A DNA stretch of 45,261 bases from Verrucomicrobiota bacterium (lineage in GTDB: Bacteria; Verrucomicrobiota; Verrucomicrobiia; Opitutales; Opitutaceae): the NCBI GenBank assembly GCA_026398135.1, contig JAPLTN010000061.1, forward strand, positions 1 through 45,261, given 5' to 3'. A program made the position numbers and the translations under genes. Shown piece by piece: positions 7,939 to 18,062 of this stretch. The notes beneath the pieces are model-generated. The model ran no database searches, was not told the DNA's origin, and was given only the letters and a program-made list of their open reading frames with translations. Numbering within the stretch: the stretch's first letter is position 1; every line of letters starts with the position of its first letter.

Positions 7939-8784
7939 ATGGTCATCGAACAGACACTTTTGGAGGACGAGCTGGGTGACATCCTCGAAAAGGGTCTCTG
8001 CCAGGCCGGTCTGACTCCGGAGGCATTGTCCGAGCGCGCCGATGTGAGCGCGGAACGAATACGCGACGCCATCGATTACCGCTACGATTTCACCGCGCCC
8101 GAGCTGGATCGTCTTGCGCACGCCCTAGGGATGAACCCGCGCGGCGTGCAGGCGCTGGCCGCCAATCGTTACCCGCTGCCGGTGATCTCCGGGCTGCCTT
8201 TTTGCCTCTTTCCCTTGCGTGCGCCCCATGGTCTCGGGACGGCCAACGCCTATCTTATCACCGATTGTCGTGGCGGAGAAGGGGTGCTTTTCGACACCGG
8301 CCCGGACGCCATGCGGCTGCGTCGGGCCTGGCCCGCGCGAGTCGAACGGGTGGCGGCGGTTTTCCTTACCCACGCCGAGACCGAGCACACGGGCGGCTTG
8401 CCCGAGGTGAGGCGTTTGCATCCTGCGGCACCGGTCTTCGCCCCCATTGGGGCCAAGGTTAACGGAGCCGCCGGTTTGACCGACGGTGCGCGGATGGAAT
8501 GTGCCGGCTACGTGATCGAAACACTCGCCACTCCCGGTCATTCCGAAGCGCACAACGCCTATCTTGTGCGTGCGCGTGGAGCACCCTACGCCGCACCATT
8601 GCTAATCAGCGGCGACCTGCTTTTTGCCGGTTCAGTTGGCGGCGGTTACTTTTGCTGCAAACGGCTGCGCGAACAAGTCGCGCGTGTGCTCCGTCTTTGC
8701 CCGCCCGATACGGTCATCGCGCCCGGGCACGGTCCATTGACCACCATCGCCCACGAACGGGAAAACAACCCGTTCGCGACCTGA
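7939..8784 (+). CDS. HTH-domain / metallo-beta-lactamase-fold fusion protein
   Basis: A 281-aa cytoplasmic protein. Residues about 18-75 look like an XRE-type helix-turn-helix (LTPEALSERADVSAERI ... LDRLAHALGMN). Residues about 85-270 are a metallo-beta-lactamase fold: NAYLI, LFDTGPD, TPGHS (His201), SGDLLF (Asp226), and APGHGP (His264). The key first motif, normally HxHxDH, is here HAETEH (145-150), so the second His and the Asp are both replaced by Glu. The protein may use an altered metal site or a single metal, or it may sense rather than hydrolyse. It sits just after the exosortase ruin and converges with the actin-like operon. Substrate unknown; it could be a hydrolase-like regulator. 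Confidence 0.8.
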   Translation: MVIEQTLLEDELGDILEKGLCQAGLTPEALSERADVSAERIRDAIDYRYDFTAPELDRLAHALGMNPRGVQALAANRYPLPVISGLPFCLFPLRAPHGLGTANAYLITDCRGGEGVLFDTGPDAMRLRRAWPARVERVAAVFLTHAETEHTGGLPEVRRLHPAAPVFAPIGAKVNGAAGLTDGARMECAGYVIETLATPGHSEAHNAYLVRARGAPYAAPLLISGDLLFAGSVGGGYFCCKRLREQVARVLRLCPPDTVIAPGHGPLTTIAHERENNPFAT

Positions 8785-8795
8785 CGCGAAGGGGC

Positions 8796-8834
8796 AAAAA
8801 AAGAGGGCCGGTCCGCCGTAGCGAACCGGCCCTC
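8796..8834 (-). terminator. intrinsic terminator of the actin-like operon
   Basis: A perfect 10-bp stem, GAGGGCCGGT (8803-8812) with ACCGGCCCTC (8825-8834), carries a run of seven A on its left side. On the minus strand it therefore ends in a T tract, about 35 bp after the stop of the MamK-like gene. On the plus strand there is no T tract. Confidence 0.85.
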
Positions 8835-8867
8835 CGCCCAATTCAAACCAAAGTTTTTCGGCGAAAA

Positions 8868-10001
8868 TCAGCCGAGGATGTTTTGCCAGTGGCGGTCCTG
8901 CGCTTGGCGGGCGGTCTTCAAGGCGCCGCGCGCCACATAGTCCTTATAGCCTTGGCCAAGCACACGCACGCGGGGGTTTTCAAAGCCCTCTTCGAGCAGC
9001 TTGGTTTGCAAGGCTACGCCAAAGCCACGGATGAGGCTGCCGCCGCCGGTCACGATCACGTTTTGCAACAACTCGCTCACCGAATCGGGATCGGCGCGGC
9101 CGACCAGTTCGCTGGTCATTTCAAAGGTCTTTTGCAGCAGCGCGGCGCAACCAGCGGCGATCTGGGCGGTGAGGTCGATTTTCATCGGCTTGCCGCCTAC
9201 CATCACCGTGGCGATGGCGGGTTGCTGGCCTTCGTCGCCCATCACGCAGGAATATTTTTCCTTCACCTCGCGCACTTTGGCGAGGGTGAGGCCGGCGTCG
9301 GGATAGGCGATATGCGCGGCATCAAGAATGATCTGGTCCACGGCGTCGCCCGCGAAGGGTGCGCTTAGCTGGTCGTCCACCGTGGGGTAGCGGCCTTGCA
9401 CGATGCAGACGTCGGTCGAGCCGGCGCCGATATCGACGTAGAGGGAGTTGAGCACCGGATCTTGGTATTCGGAATCGTTGAGGCGGTCGTCGTCGCGGTA
9501 GCCGAGGGCGGCGAGGAAGGGCTCCGGCACGAAGATCACTTTTTGGAAAACACCCTGCACGGCGGCGCGGGCGTTTTCGCGGGCGGCGAGATCGGAGCTG
9601 GCGGGCATGCCGATAACGGCGCGGATCTCGCCGGCGTTTTCCGGCAGACGGGTGCGCAGATGGCGGGCGAACTCCTTGGCGGCTTCGCGGTCGGCGATCA
9701 CGCCACCTTGAAGCGGACGCACCAGACGCATGTGTTGACGGTGTTTCTGCGCCTGCTTGCCGAAGAGCACGCGGGCATCGCCGGGGAGCACGCCATCGAG
9801 GATGTTTTCCTGCGCGTAGCCGACCACGGTGGGGATTTGCTCCTGCACCAGCAACTCGGTGCTGTCGCCACGGGCGGCGTGCAGGCTGGAAAGATTGGTG
9901 CCCCAATCCAGACCGACCAACAAAGTATCGGTGGCGGTGGCGGGGATGATGGCGGATGAGGTTACACGAGCGGAGGCTTGGATGGTGGTGAGCTTGGACA
10001 T
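8868..10001 (-). CDS. MamK-like bacterial actin ATPase
   Basis: A 377-aa actin-superfamily protein. The nucleotide-binding motifs are in order: phosphate 1 GLDWGT (30-35), phosphate 2 VDIGAGSTD (189-197), and adenosine motif VTGGGS (317-322). Glu160 in VPEPF and Asp190 match the ATPase residues of MamK. The run from IRAVIGMPA through VPEPFLAALGY and the spacing of motifs resemble MamK, the actin that organises magnetosome chains, more than MreB, FtsA or ParM. No magnetosome genes are nearby, so a different job in positioning or segregation is likely. It is the second gene of a minus-strand operon, 48 bp after a 173-aa gene, and ends at an intrinsic terminator. The N-terminal 24 residues precede the fold and may be flexible. 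Confidence 0.82.
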   Translation of the reverse strand: MSKLTTIQASARVTSSAIIPATATDTLLVGLDWGTNLSSLHAARGDSTELLVQEQIPTVVGYAQENILDGVLPGDARVLFGKQAQKHRQHMRLVRPLQGGVIADREAAKEFARHLRTRLPENAGEIRAVIGMPASSDLAARENARAAVQGVFQKVIFVPEPFLAALGYRDDDRLNDSEYQDPVLNSLYVDIGAGSTDVCIVQGRYPTVDDQLSAPFAGDAVDQIILDAAHIAYPDAGLTLAKVREVKEKYSCVMGDEGQQPAIATVMVGGKPMKIDLTAQIAAGCAALLQKTFEMTSELVGRADPDSVSELLQNVIVTGGGSLIRGFGVALQTKLLEEGFENPRVRVLGQGYKDYVARGALKTARQAQDRHWQNILG

Positions 10002-10049
10002 GACGATTAGCGTGACTTGGGTTTGGGTTGGGTGGGGGAAGCGGGAAAA

Positions 10050-10571
10050 TTAAAGCTCGGCGGCGGCAAACGTGGCCGGGGAACGCAGAGGCCAGATCGC
10101 CTCGCGCCGGGCCTCGCGCTCGGCCTCGGCCAAGCCATCGAGCATGCCGACGACGTCGCCCAGAGGCACGCGTTGACGCAGACCGACCGGCGCAGACGAA
10201 CGCCCGGAAGCGCCTGCGCCCGAGGCGGAGGTAACGTTGGCAGGCCGGGGGGCGCTCGCCGCGATGTCACGACCACGAGCGATAAGCTCGGACGTGATCA
10301 GGCGTCGTTGGGCGAGGCCGCGGGCAACGAAGTCCTGCTTTTCGGAAAACATGCGCCGCAAACGCTCCTGGATGGCGGGCTTGGGCAGCCGGCACTGCGC
10401 GCTCCAATCGCGGATGAGCGAAGGCATGCGCTCCTGCAAGACCCGCACCGCCTCCGCTTCGCGACCCTCGGCACGCAATACGCAGGCCTCCAAGGTCCAT
10501 CGCTCCAACTCCGCCCAGCGTGCATCCGCAGGCTCGGAGTAAGGAACATTTTTGACCGTGGCTAAACTCAT
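10050..10571 (-). CDS. unknown 173-aa protein, partner gene of the MamK-like actin
   Basis: I do not recognise this family. The first 115 residues are mostly charged helix (DARWAELERWTLEACVLRAE, RVLQERMPSLIRDW, QERLRRMFSEKQDFVARGLA). A low-complexity Ala/Ser/Pro linker follows, then a short C-terminal helix (LDGLAEAEREARREAIW). There is no signal peptide or membrane span, so it is cytoplasmic. It lies 48 bp upstream of the actin-like gene on the same strand and is probably co-transcribed, which makes it a candidate filament adaptor, nucleator or cargo linker. That role is inferred from position only. Confidence 0.8.
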   Translation of the reverse strand: MSLATVKNVPYSEPADARWAELERWTLEACVLRAEGREAEAVRVLQERMPSLIRDWSAQCRLPKPAIQERLRRMFSEKQDFVARGLAQRRLITSELIARGRDIAASAPRPANVTSASGAGASGRSSAPVGLRQRVPLGDVVGMLDGLAEAEREARREAIWPLRSPATFAAAEL

Positions 10572-10742
10572 GCCACGTGTTAAGCAAAGGCGATGCCAGT
10601 TTCTTTAATCATTATTTAACAATAATTAATGAGCTTTATATGCAGGTTTTACTGGAGGCCCGCTTACTGCCGGAAAAAAATGCCGCCCCGGCGTTTAATG
10701 GCGGAGTGGACAAGCCTGTCGCATCGCGCAACCTGCGCGCCC

Positions 10743-11771
10743 ATGCAGTTGCACAAAGTCTGGGCCGCCGCCCTCGATGATTACGTGATCGATCTCGTCT
10801 GGTCGCCAGACGGGGATCTCCTCGCCGCCGCCTCTCAGGCCGGGCCGATCTACCTTTTTGCCGGGTCCACCGGAGAAAACCGTCGCGAACTACCCGGACA
10901 CACCGACGGCACCAATGCGCTCGCTTTCGCTCCGAGTCCTGGCGCATCCGCCGCCCTCGCCTCTGGCGGGCAGGACGGCGCGGTCAAATTCTGGGACGCC
11001 GCAGCGGGTCAGCACCTCGCCACCGCCACGCTCGGTTCCGCGTGGGTCGAGCAACTCGCCTGGCGACCCGCGTCTGGCTCGGGTGCACCTTTGCTCGCCG
11101 CCGCTTCGGGCCGCGACTTGGTTTTTCTTAACTCAGACGCGAGCGTCTCCCACCGCTTCAAACCCGCGCCTAAAACCCTCACGGCCCTCGCCTGGCATCC
11201 GCAAGGGGGCGCGCTGGCCGCCGCCTACTTCGGTGGTGTGTGCCTGTGGGACGCCGACGATCACCTCGCCCAAAAGGAATACGCCTACGCCAACGGTATT
11301 TCCACACTCGCCTGGTCTCCGCCCGATGGACGCTGGCTGGTCTCGGGCAACGCCGACCCCAGCGTGCACCTCTGGTTGCCCGAAGAGGACCAGGAATTCC
11401 ACATGAGCGGCTACGAGACCAAGGTCCGCCAAATCAGCTTCGACCACACCGGCCAAAAACTCGCCACCACCGGCGGGCAGGACGTGTGCGTCTGGGATTG
11501 TTCGGGCACGGGCCCCGAGGGACGCGAGCCGGGGATGCTGCCCCACGATGCGCCCCTGGTCGCGGTAGCCTTTCAAAACCGCCACGGGCTGCTCGCCGCC
11601 GCCAGCAAAGACGGGGTGCTTCAGCTCTGGAGTCCGGACCGCCCGCAACCCTTGCGCGCCACGGTTAAAATGCCGGCGGCGGCAACCAAACTCGTATGGT
11701 CGCCCGATGATGCATTCCTTGCGGTCGGGAGCGAGAAGGGCGTTGTGTACGTGCTGAGAGTAGAAACCTAA
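10743..11771 (+). CDS. WD40-repeat protein
   Basis: A 342-aa beta-propeller protein. At least six or seven WD-type repeats can be seen, for example VIDLVWSPDGDLLAAAS, DGAVKFWDAAAG, GISTLAWSPPDGRWLVSG, GQDVCVWDCS and DGVLQLWSPD. There is no signal peptide, so it is probably a cytoplasmic protein-binding scaffold. The start at 10743 (MQLHKVWAAALDD) fits the first blade. An upstream extension to 10629 would add an unlikely Arg/Cys-rich leader. It is transcribed divergently from the actin-like operon across about 170 bp. Its partner is unknown. Confidence 0.85.
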   Translation: MQLHKVWAAALDDYVIDLVWSPDGDLLAAASQAGPIYLFAGSTGENRRELPGHTDGTNALAFAPSPGASAALASGGQDGAVKFWDAAAGQHLATATLGSAWVEQLAWRPASGSGAPLLAAASGRDLVFLNSDASVSHRFKPAPKTLTALAWHPQGGALAAAYFGGVCLWDADDHLAQKEYAYANGISTLAWSPPDGRWLVSGNADPSVHLWLPEEDQEFHMSGYETKVRQISFDHTGQKLATTGGQDVCVWDCSGTGPEGREPGMLPHDAPLVAVAFQNRHGLLAAASKDGVLQLWSPDRPQPLRATVKMPAAATKLVWSPDDAFLAVGSEKGVVYVLRVET

Positions 11772-11833
11772 GACCCAGCAACGCAGTCAGATTTTAAACA
11801 TTCAGGGTACTCGATCCCCTAAATTTAACATCC

Positions 11834-12388
11834 ATGAAACCTGTATCCCGTCCGCTCCACCGGAGCCTTTCGCCTTGGTTGGCCGCCCCGTTGATCCTCG
11901 TCGCCCTGACCGGACTGACCTATCGCATCGGTCGCTCTTGGTTCGGTATGCCAAAGGAAGTGGGTAATCAGGTGCTGGATTTCCACACCGGAATGTGGCT
12001 CGGGAAGGGCGCATCGCTGGTTTACACCAGCATGGTCGGATTCGGACTGCTCGCCCTGACTATCAGCGGAGCGGTGCTGCTGTGGAAGTCACGGGCCAAG
12101 ACGGGTTCGCGTCGCTGGCATCGTATCGTGGCGTGGGTGTTGGTCCTGCCTTTGTTTGCCAGCGCAAGTACCGGTTTGCTTCACCACTACGGCGAACTGG
12201 TTTTCGGCTTCGAGAAAGACACCCAAAGTCTGCTGATGAACATTCACCAAGGTAACTGGCTGGGACCCAAGGGAAGACCTTTTTATATACTCTGGGTCGG
12301 ACTCGGTTTGCTTACCTTGGTGGTCACCGGGGTTTCGATGCTAAGAAGGAAAACCTCGGTGACCGCTCCGAAGACGTTGGCGAGCTGA
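11834..12388 (+). CDS. PepSY-associated transmembrane protein
   Basis: A 184-aa inner-membrane protein with four hydrophobic segments (about 13-28, 64-84, 99-113 and 149-168). It is built from two similar halves: each begins with an HR motif before a helix, continues through a soluble loop with a His (LDFHTGMWLGKGAS and LLMNIHQGNWLGPKGR), and ends with a second helix (GFGLLALTISGAVLLW and WVGLGLLTLVVTGVSML). This resembles PepSY-associated TM proteins, some of which take part in iron or redox metabolism at the membrane. The specific role is unknown. It converges with lysA, leaving 29 bp between the stops. Confidence 0.75.
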   Translation: MKPVSRPLHRSLSPWLAAPLILVALTGLTYRIGRSWFGMPKEVGNQVLDFHTGMWLGKGASLVYTSMVGFGLLALTISGAVLLWKSRAKTGSRRWHRIVAWVLVLPLFASASTGLLHHYGELVFGFEKDTQSLLMNIHQGNWLGPKGRPFYILWVGLGLLTLVVTGVSMLRRKTSVTAPKTLAS

Positions 12389-12417
12389 CACGAGCAGCGC
12401 CGACCGCTTGCGGCACC

Positions 12418-13725
12418 TTACTTGGTGAGAAACGCGGGCAGTTTTTCGTTTTGAATCTGCTGTTCGAAGGTTTCGCGAGCGTTGATCAAATCGCTCGCGC
12501 CGCCCTGCACCAGCACCTCGGCGGCCATGCTGCGGGTGTTGTAACGGCTGGACATGGTGTAGCCGTAAGCTCCGGCGCTCATGAAGGCGATATATTCGCC
12601 TTCGCCGACGGACTGGAGCGGACGGTCCTTGGCGAAACAATCTCCGCTTTCGCAGACCGGTCCCACCACGTCGGCGACCAGCGCGGGGCGCTCGGTATCG
12701 CGGTGCAGGGGCACGATTTCGTGAAAGCTGTCATACATCGCGGGGCGCACGAGATCGTTCATGGCGGCGTCCACGATGAGGAAGTTTTTGCCTTTGCCGC
12801 GCTTGAGGTATTCGACGCGCGAGAGGAGCACGCCGGCGTTGCCCACCATGTAGCGGCCCGGTTCGAGCACGATCTTCAGCCCGAGCGGAACGAGCAAGGG
12901 CGTGAGCGCCTCGCCGTAAGCCTCGGGGGTGAGCGGGCGCGTCTCGGCCGGTTGGCCGCTCCACCATTCGGGGGAGCCGCTGGCGAGGGCGTCTTTGTAG
13001 ATGATGCCGATGCCGCCGCCGATAGACCAATAGGTGATGCCATACTTGTCTTTGAGATCGGCGACGAAGGGGGCGACTTTTTTTACCGCTTCGACGAAGG
13101 GCGCGAGGCTGGTGAGTTGGGAGCCGATGTGCATCTGCGCGCCCTTGATCTGGATGTGAGGGAACCGCGCGGCGGTCTCGTAGGCGGCGGCGGCATGGGC
13201 GAGCGGAATACCGAATTTGTTGTCGGATTTGCCGGTCGTGATTTTCGCGTGGGTGTGGGCATCCACGTCGGGGTTGATGCGGATGGCGATGGGGGCTTTG
13301 ACCCCCAGTTTTCCGGCCACGTGGTTGATGCGGGCAATTTCGGGCTCGCTCTCGACGTGAAAGGCGAAAATTCCGTTTTTCAAGGCCAGCTCGATCTCGG
13401 CCTCGGTCTTGCCGACGCCGGCAAATACGGAGCGCTTGATGTCGCCGCCGGCGGCGAGTACGCGGCGGACTTCGCCTCCGCTGACCAAGTCGAATCCGGC
13501 GCCGAGATTCGCGAAATGACGCAGAATCGCGAGGGACGAGTTTGCCTTCATCGCGTAGCAAATCTGGAGATCGAGGCCCTTTAAGCCGCTGGCCAGGCGG
13601 TTGTAGTTATCGGCCATGGTGGCCGCGCTGTAAACGTAGGTCGGTGTGCCGTAGAGGCGGGCGATCTCGGCGAGATCGACGCTTTCGCATTGGAGATTGG
13701 AACCGGCGTAGTGGAAGTGGTGCAT
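12418..13725 (-). CDS. lysA: diaminopimelate decarboxylase
   Basis: A 435-aa PLP enzyme that converts meso-diaminopimelate to L-lysine, the last step of lysine synthesis. The PLP lysine is Lys60 in YAMKANSS. The glycine-rich phosphate loop is SIGGGIG (about 234-240). EPGRYMVGNAG and the active-site CESGD (358-362) and GAYGYTM are present. I start at 13725 (MHHFHYAGSN), which matches where family members begin. The frame stays open to 13797, but that extension lacks conservation-like features. It stands alone, downstream of the sdh terminator and converging with the PepSY gene. Confidence 0.95.
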   Translation of the reverse strand: MHHFHYAGSNLQCESVDLAEIARLYGTPTYVYSAATMADNYNRLASGLKGLDLQICYAMKANSSLAILRHFANLGAGFDLVSGGEVRRVLAAGGDIKRSVFAGVGKTEAEIELALKNGIFAFHVESEPEIARINHVAGKLGVKAPIAIRINPDVDAHTHAKITTGKSDNKFGIPLAHAAAAYETAARFPHIQIKGAQMHIGSQLTSLAPFVEAVKKVAPFVADLKDKYGITYWSIGGGIGIIYKDALASGSPEWWSGQPAETRPLTPEAYGEALTPLLVPLGLKIVLEPGRYMVGNAGVLLSRVEYLKRGKGKNFLIVDAAMNDLVRPAMYDSFHEIVPLHRDTERPALVADVVGPVCESGDCFAKDRPLQSVGEGEYIAFMSAGAYGYTMSSRYNTRSMAAEVLVQGGASDLINARETFEQQIQNEKLPAFLTK

Positions 13726-13826
13726 GTCAGGGAATGGCGATTGGTAAAGAGACCTGAAAAAGGCGCAACTTGGCGGGTTTTCCCTTGCGAAGACCATCCA
13801 AAATTCACGCCTTGGTGCAGAGCTTT

Positions 13827-14093
13827 ATGTTGCGAGTGTTTTTGAATTTTTTTCGTCGTCCTCCCGTCCAAATGGGCCGGGTGGATAACGCGCGCATTCG
13901 TCGCACCGCCATTCGCAATGCGCAGTTCGTGAGCTTCGTGGACGCCAGCGGTTGCTTCAGTGCCCGGCGTGCCGACCGTTATGATCGCCGGATTCGCCGC
14001 CAAAAGATTGTCAAGGGTCTGGTCAAGCTGGCTGCTGCCGGTGGCTTGGGTTGGGTCGCGTTGGAGAGTGCTAGGGCGATCGCGATGTTTTGA
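13827..14093 (+). CDS. possible small membrane protein (88 aa)
   Basis: An 88-aa frame on the plus strand lies between lysA and the sdhB terminator, an interval of 460 bp with no other gene. The product is strongly basic (RRPPVQMGRVDNARIRR, RRADRYDRRIRRQK) and ends in a weak hydrophobic segment (LVKLAAAGGLGWVALESA). I recognise no family, and the start could also be 13770. Coding status is uncertain; high GC makes chance frames common. Confidence 0.35.
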   Translation: MLRVFLNFFRRPPVQMGRVDNARIRRTAIRNAQFVSFVDASGCFSARRADRYDRRIRRQKIVKGLVKLAAAGGLGWVALESARAIAMF

Positions 14094-14122
14094 GCGCGCC
14101 GCAGCGCGCAGTTTAAGCGCAC

Positions 14123-14156
14123 AAAAAGCCCGCGTCCCATAAAGGGAACGCGGGCT
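14123..14156 (-). terminator. intrinsic terminator of sdhCAB
   Basis: AGCCCGCGT (14127-14135) pairs with ACGCGGGCT (14148-14156), with a further CCC/GGG closing pair. An A run at 14123-14127 gives a T tract on the minus strand, 30 bp after the sdhB stop. Confidence 0.8.
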
Positions 14157-14185
14157 GTAAGGCGTCGTCGTCGCAGTTTGGCGCA

Positions 14186-15007
14186 TCAAGCTCCGCCTGC
14201 GGTGGAGGTGCTCTTGGGCTTGAAGGCCTGGCGGAAGGAAGCGCCGATGTAGTCGCGATTCATGCGGGCGATGAAATCGTGGGAGATGAGCTTCGGGCAG
14301 GCGGCGGAGCACTCGTATTGGTTGGTACAGTTGCCGAAGCCGAGCTCGTCCATCTTGGCGACCATGTTCAGCACGCGGGAATCGCGCTCGGCCTGGCCTT
14401 GGGGAAGGAGACCGAGGTGCGAGACCTTGGCGGAAACGAAGAGCATGGCGGAGGCGTTTTTGCAGGCGGCGACGCAGGCACCGCAGCCGATGCACTGGGC
14501 GGCGTCCATGGCGAGGTCGGCGTCGTCCTTCGGGACCGGGATGGCGTTGGCATCGCAGGCGGAACCGGCGCGCACGGTGACGAAGCCGCCGGCTTGCTGG
14601 ATGGCGTCGAAGGCCGAGCGGTCGGTGACGAGATCCTTGATGACCGGGAAGGGCTTGGCGCGGAAGGGCTCGACCACGATGACATCGCCGTTGGCGAAGC
14701 TGCGCATGTAGGTCTGGCAGGAGGCGACGCCCTTGTGGGGGCCGTGGGGCTTGCCGTTGATGACCAGCGAGCAGGTGCCGCAGATGCCTTCGCGGCAATC
14801 GTGGGCGAAGGCGATCGGGTCTTCGCCCTTGCCCTCGAGCCCGTCGTTTACGACGTCGAGCATTTCGAGGAAGGACATGTTGGGGTTGAGATCCTTGGCG
14901 GGATACTCGACAAAGCGGCCCGGCTGGGCGGGGCCGGCCTGACGCCAGACGCGGAGCGTGATGGAGATCGGCGTGGTGGAGGGAGCGGAGTGGGCGGTGG
15001 CGACCAT
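14186..15007 (-). CDS. sdhB: succinate dehydrogenase / fumarate reductase iron-sulfur subunit
   Basis: A 273-aa electron-transfer subunit of complex II. It passes electrons from the flavoprotein to the membrane quinone site through three clusters. The [2Fe-2S] ligands are Cys71, 76, 79 (CREGICGTC) and 97. The two C-terminal clusters use Cys172, 175, 178, 182 ([11 protein letters not shown]) and Cys227, 233, 237 ([11 protein letters not shown]). It is the last gene of the sdhC-sdhA-sdhB operon, 33 bp after sdhA, and a terminator follows. Confidence 0.96.
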   Translation of the reverse strand: MVATAHSAPSTTPISITLRVWRQAGPAQPGRFVEYPAKDLNPNMSFLEMLDVVNDGLEGKGEDPIAFAHDCREGICGTCSLVINGKPHGPHKGVASCQTYMRSFANGDVIVVEPFRAKPFPVIKDLVTDRSAFDAIQQAGGFVTVRAGSACDANAIPVPKDDADLAMDAAQCIGCGACVAACKNASAMLFVSAKVSHLGLLPQGQAERDSRVLNMVAKMDELGFGNCTNQYECSAACPKLISHDFIARMNRDYIGASFRQAFKPKSTSTAGGA

Positions 15008-15040
15008 CGTAAGGTGTGGGCTGAGGGTTGATCAGGTGGT

Positions 15041-17026
<1,986 letters not shown>

Positions 17027-17047
17027 GACGTTTAAAGGGTGCGGGGG

Positions 17048-17827
17048 TTAGCGAGTGGAGAGGACCTTGGCGGCGTAGGTGCCTTCGGCGGGTTTTGCCA
17101 AGCCGCTTAGGATAGCGCCGGGGATGGCCAAATTGCCGATGAAGTAGCCGAGGGCTAACAAAGCGACGGCCTTGCGCAGGCAGCAGGACCATTTGGAGCT
17201 GCGCAAACCGAGGGTTTGAAACATCGAATCCGCACCATGCCAGAGGTGAACGGCGAGCAGACCGGTCGCGAGTATGTAGAAACCGGCGACCAGAGGAGAC
17301 GCGAAGCCGATGAAGATCATCGAGTAAACGTCGTGAACTGCGGTGCCTTTGGATGCCAAGGGAAAGCCGAATTCGCGGACATCATGACCGAGGATCACCT
17401 CGGCGATGTTGCCCTTGTAGTATTCGGTGCCGGCGAGGCCCACGGTGAAGTGCAGGATATGGTAAATCACGAAGGCGAGCACCACCAAGCCGCTGATCCG
17501 CATGGTGCGGGAGGCGATGGTGGCGGCGAGCCACTTGTGGACGCCGTAGTCGGAAGGCCCTCGGGCGGCCTTGCTTTCCAGCGTAAGCGCGACAGCGGCC
17601 CAGACGTGCAAGCCAACCGCGCCCAAGAGCACGAGTCGAACCAACCAGAGCACAGGTCCGAGCGATTGGAGAAAATAGGCGTAACCATTGATCCTGTCTG
17701 GATGCGAAAAGATCTGGAGATTGCCGGCCAAGTGGCCAAAGGCGAAACCGGTCAAAATAAGACCGGAAACAGCCATCAGAAACTTTCGGCCGATAGAGGA
17801 ACGGAACAGGTTGGCGAGTAAGCTCAT
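17048..17827 (-). CDS. sdhC: succinate dehydrogenase cytochrome b subunit
   Basis: A 259-aa membrane anchor with about five transmembrane helices. It carries heme b and reduces or oxidises the quinone. Visible helices include FLMAVSGLILTGFAFGHLAG, LWLVRLVLLGAVGLHVWAAV and ISGLVVLAFVIYHILHFTVG, with His residues placed as in the b558 family. I choose the start at 17827 (MSLLANLFRSSIGRK), since family members begin there; the open frame extends to 17938 without matching features. It is the first gene of the sdh operon. Confidence 0.93.
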   Translation of the reverse strand: MSLLANLFRSSIGRKFLMAVSGLILTGFAFGHLAGNLQIFSHPDRINGYAYFLQSLGPVLWLVRLVLLGAVGLHVWAAVALTLESKAARGPSDYGVHKWLAATIASRTMRISGLVVLAFVIYHILHFTVGLAGTEYYKGNIAEVILGHDVREFGFPLASKGTAVHDVYSMIFIGFASPLVAGFYILATGLLAVHLWHGADSMFQTLGLRSSKWSCCLRKAVALLALGYFIGNLAIPGAILSGLAKPAEGTYAAKVLSTR

Positions 17828-17921
17828 CGCGGTGAATACAGGTAGTGGATCGAGGTCGGGATTGGCGCGGAAGTGCGCGGACAGAGGAGGAATTAACAAG
17901 CCGTCTTGTCGGTTGTAAAGG

Positions 17922-17939
17922 GTTGCTAATGTCAGCAAC
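17922..17939. promoter_or_regulatory. inverted repeat upstream of sdhC
   Basis: GTTGCT (17922-17927) and AGCAAC (17934-17939) form a perfect 6-bp inverted repeat around a 6-nt centre, about 95 bp upstream of the sdhC start. It could be an operator for the sdh operon. This is a weak assignment from symmetry alone. Confidence 0.3.
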
Positions 17940-18062
17940 AGACCTGCGCATGCATATTAGCACAGCTACACAGGTTCGCAGCTGATGAAATGAAACACAA
18001 CCTGCCGAGTCTTGGGCAAAAAACGCTTAGAGCACGAGCCGCCTGCGCCCACTGCCTTGGTT

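Noticed and set aside
8868-10571. Part of a magnetosome gene island
   Set aside because: Only the actin resembles a magnetosome protein. Neighbours are an MBL fusion, a WD40 protein and lysA, and no other mam-type gene is seen.
10629-10742. N-terminal extension of the WD40 protein
   Set aside because: The added residues are Arg/Cys/Trp-rich and precede the first propeller strand; the start at 10743 fits better.
12451-13584. Long open frame antisense to lysA
   Set aside because: It lies fully within a clear lysA gene and its product has the biased composition of a GC-rich shadow. Similar long antisense frames over sdhA (15122-16525), rhlE (29008-30465) and the 32449 gene (32464-34527) are rejected for the same reason.
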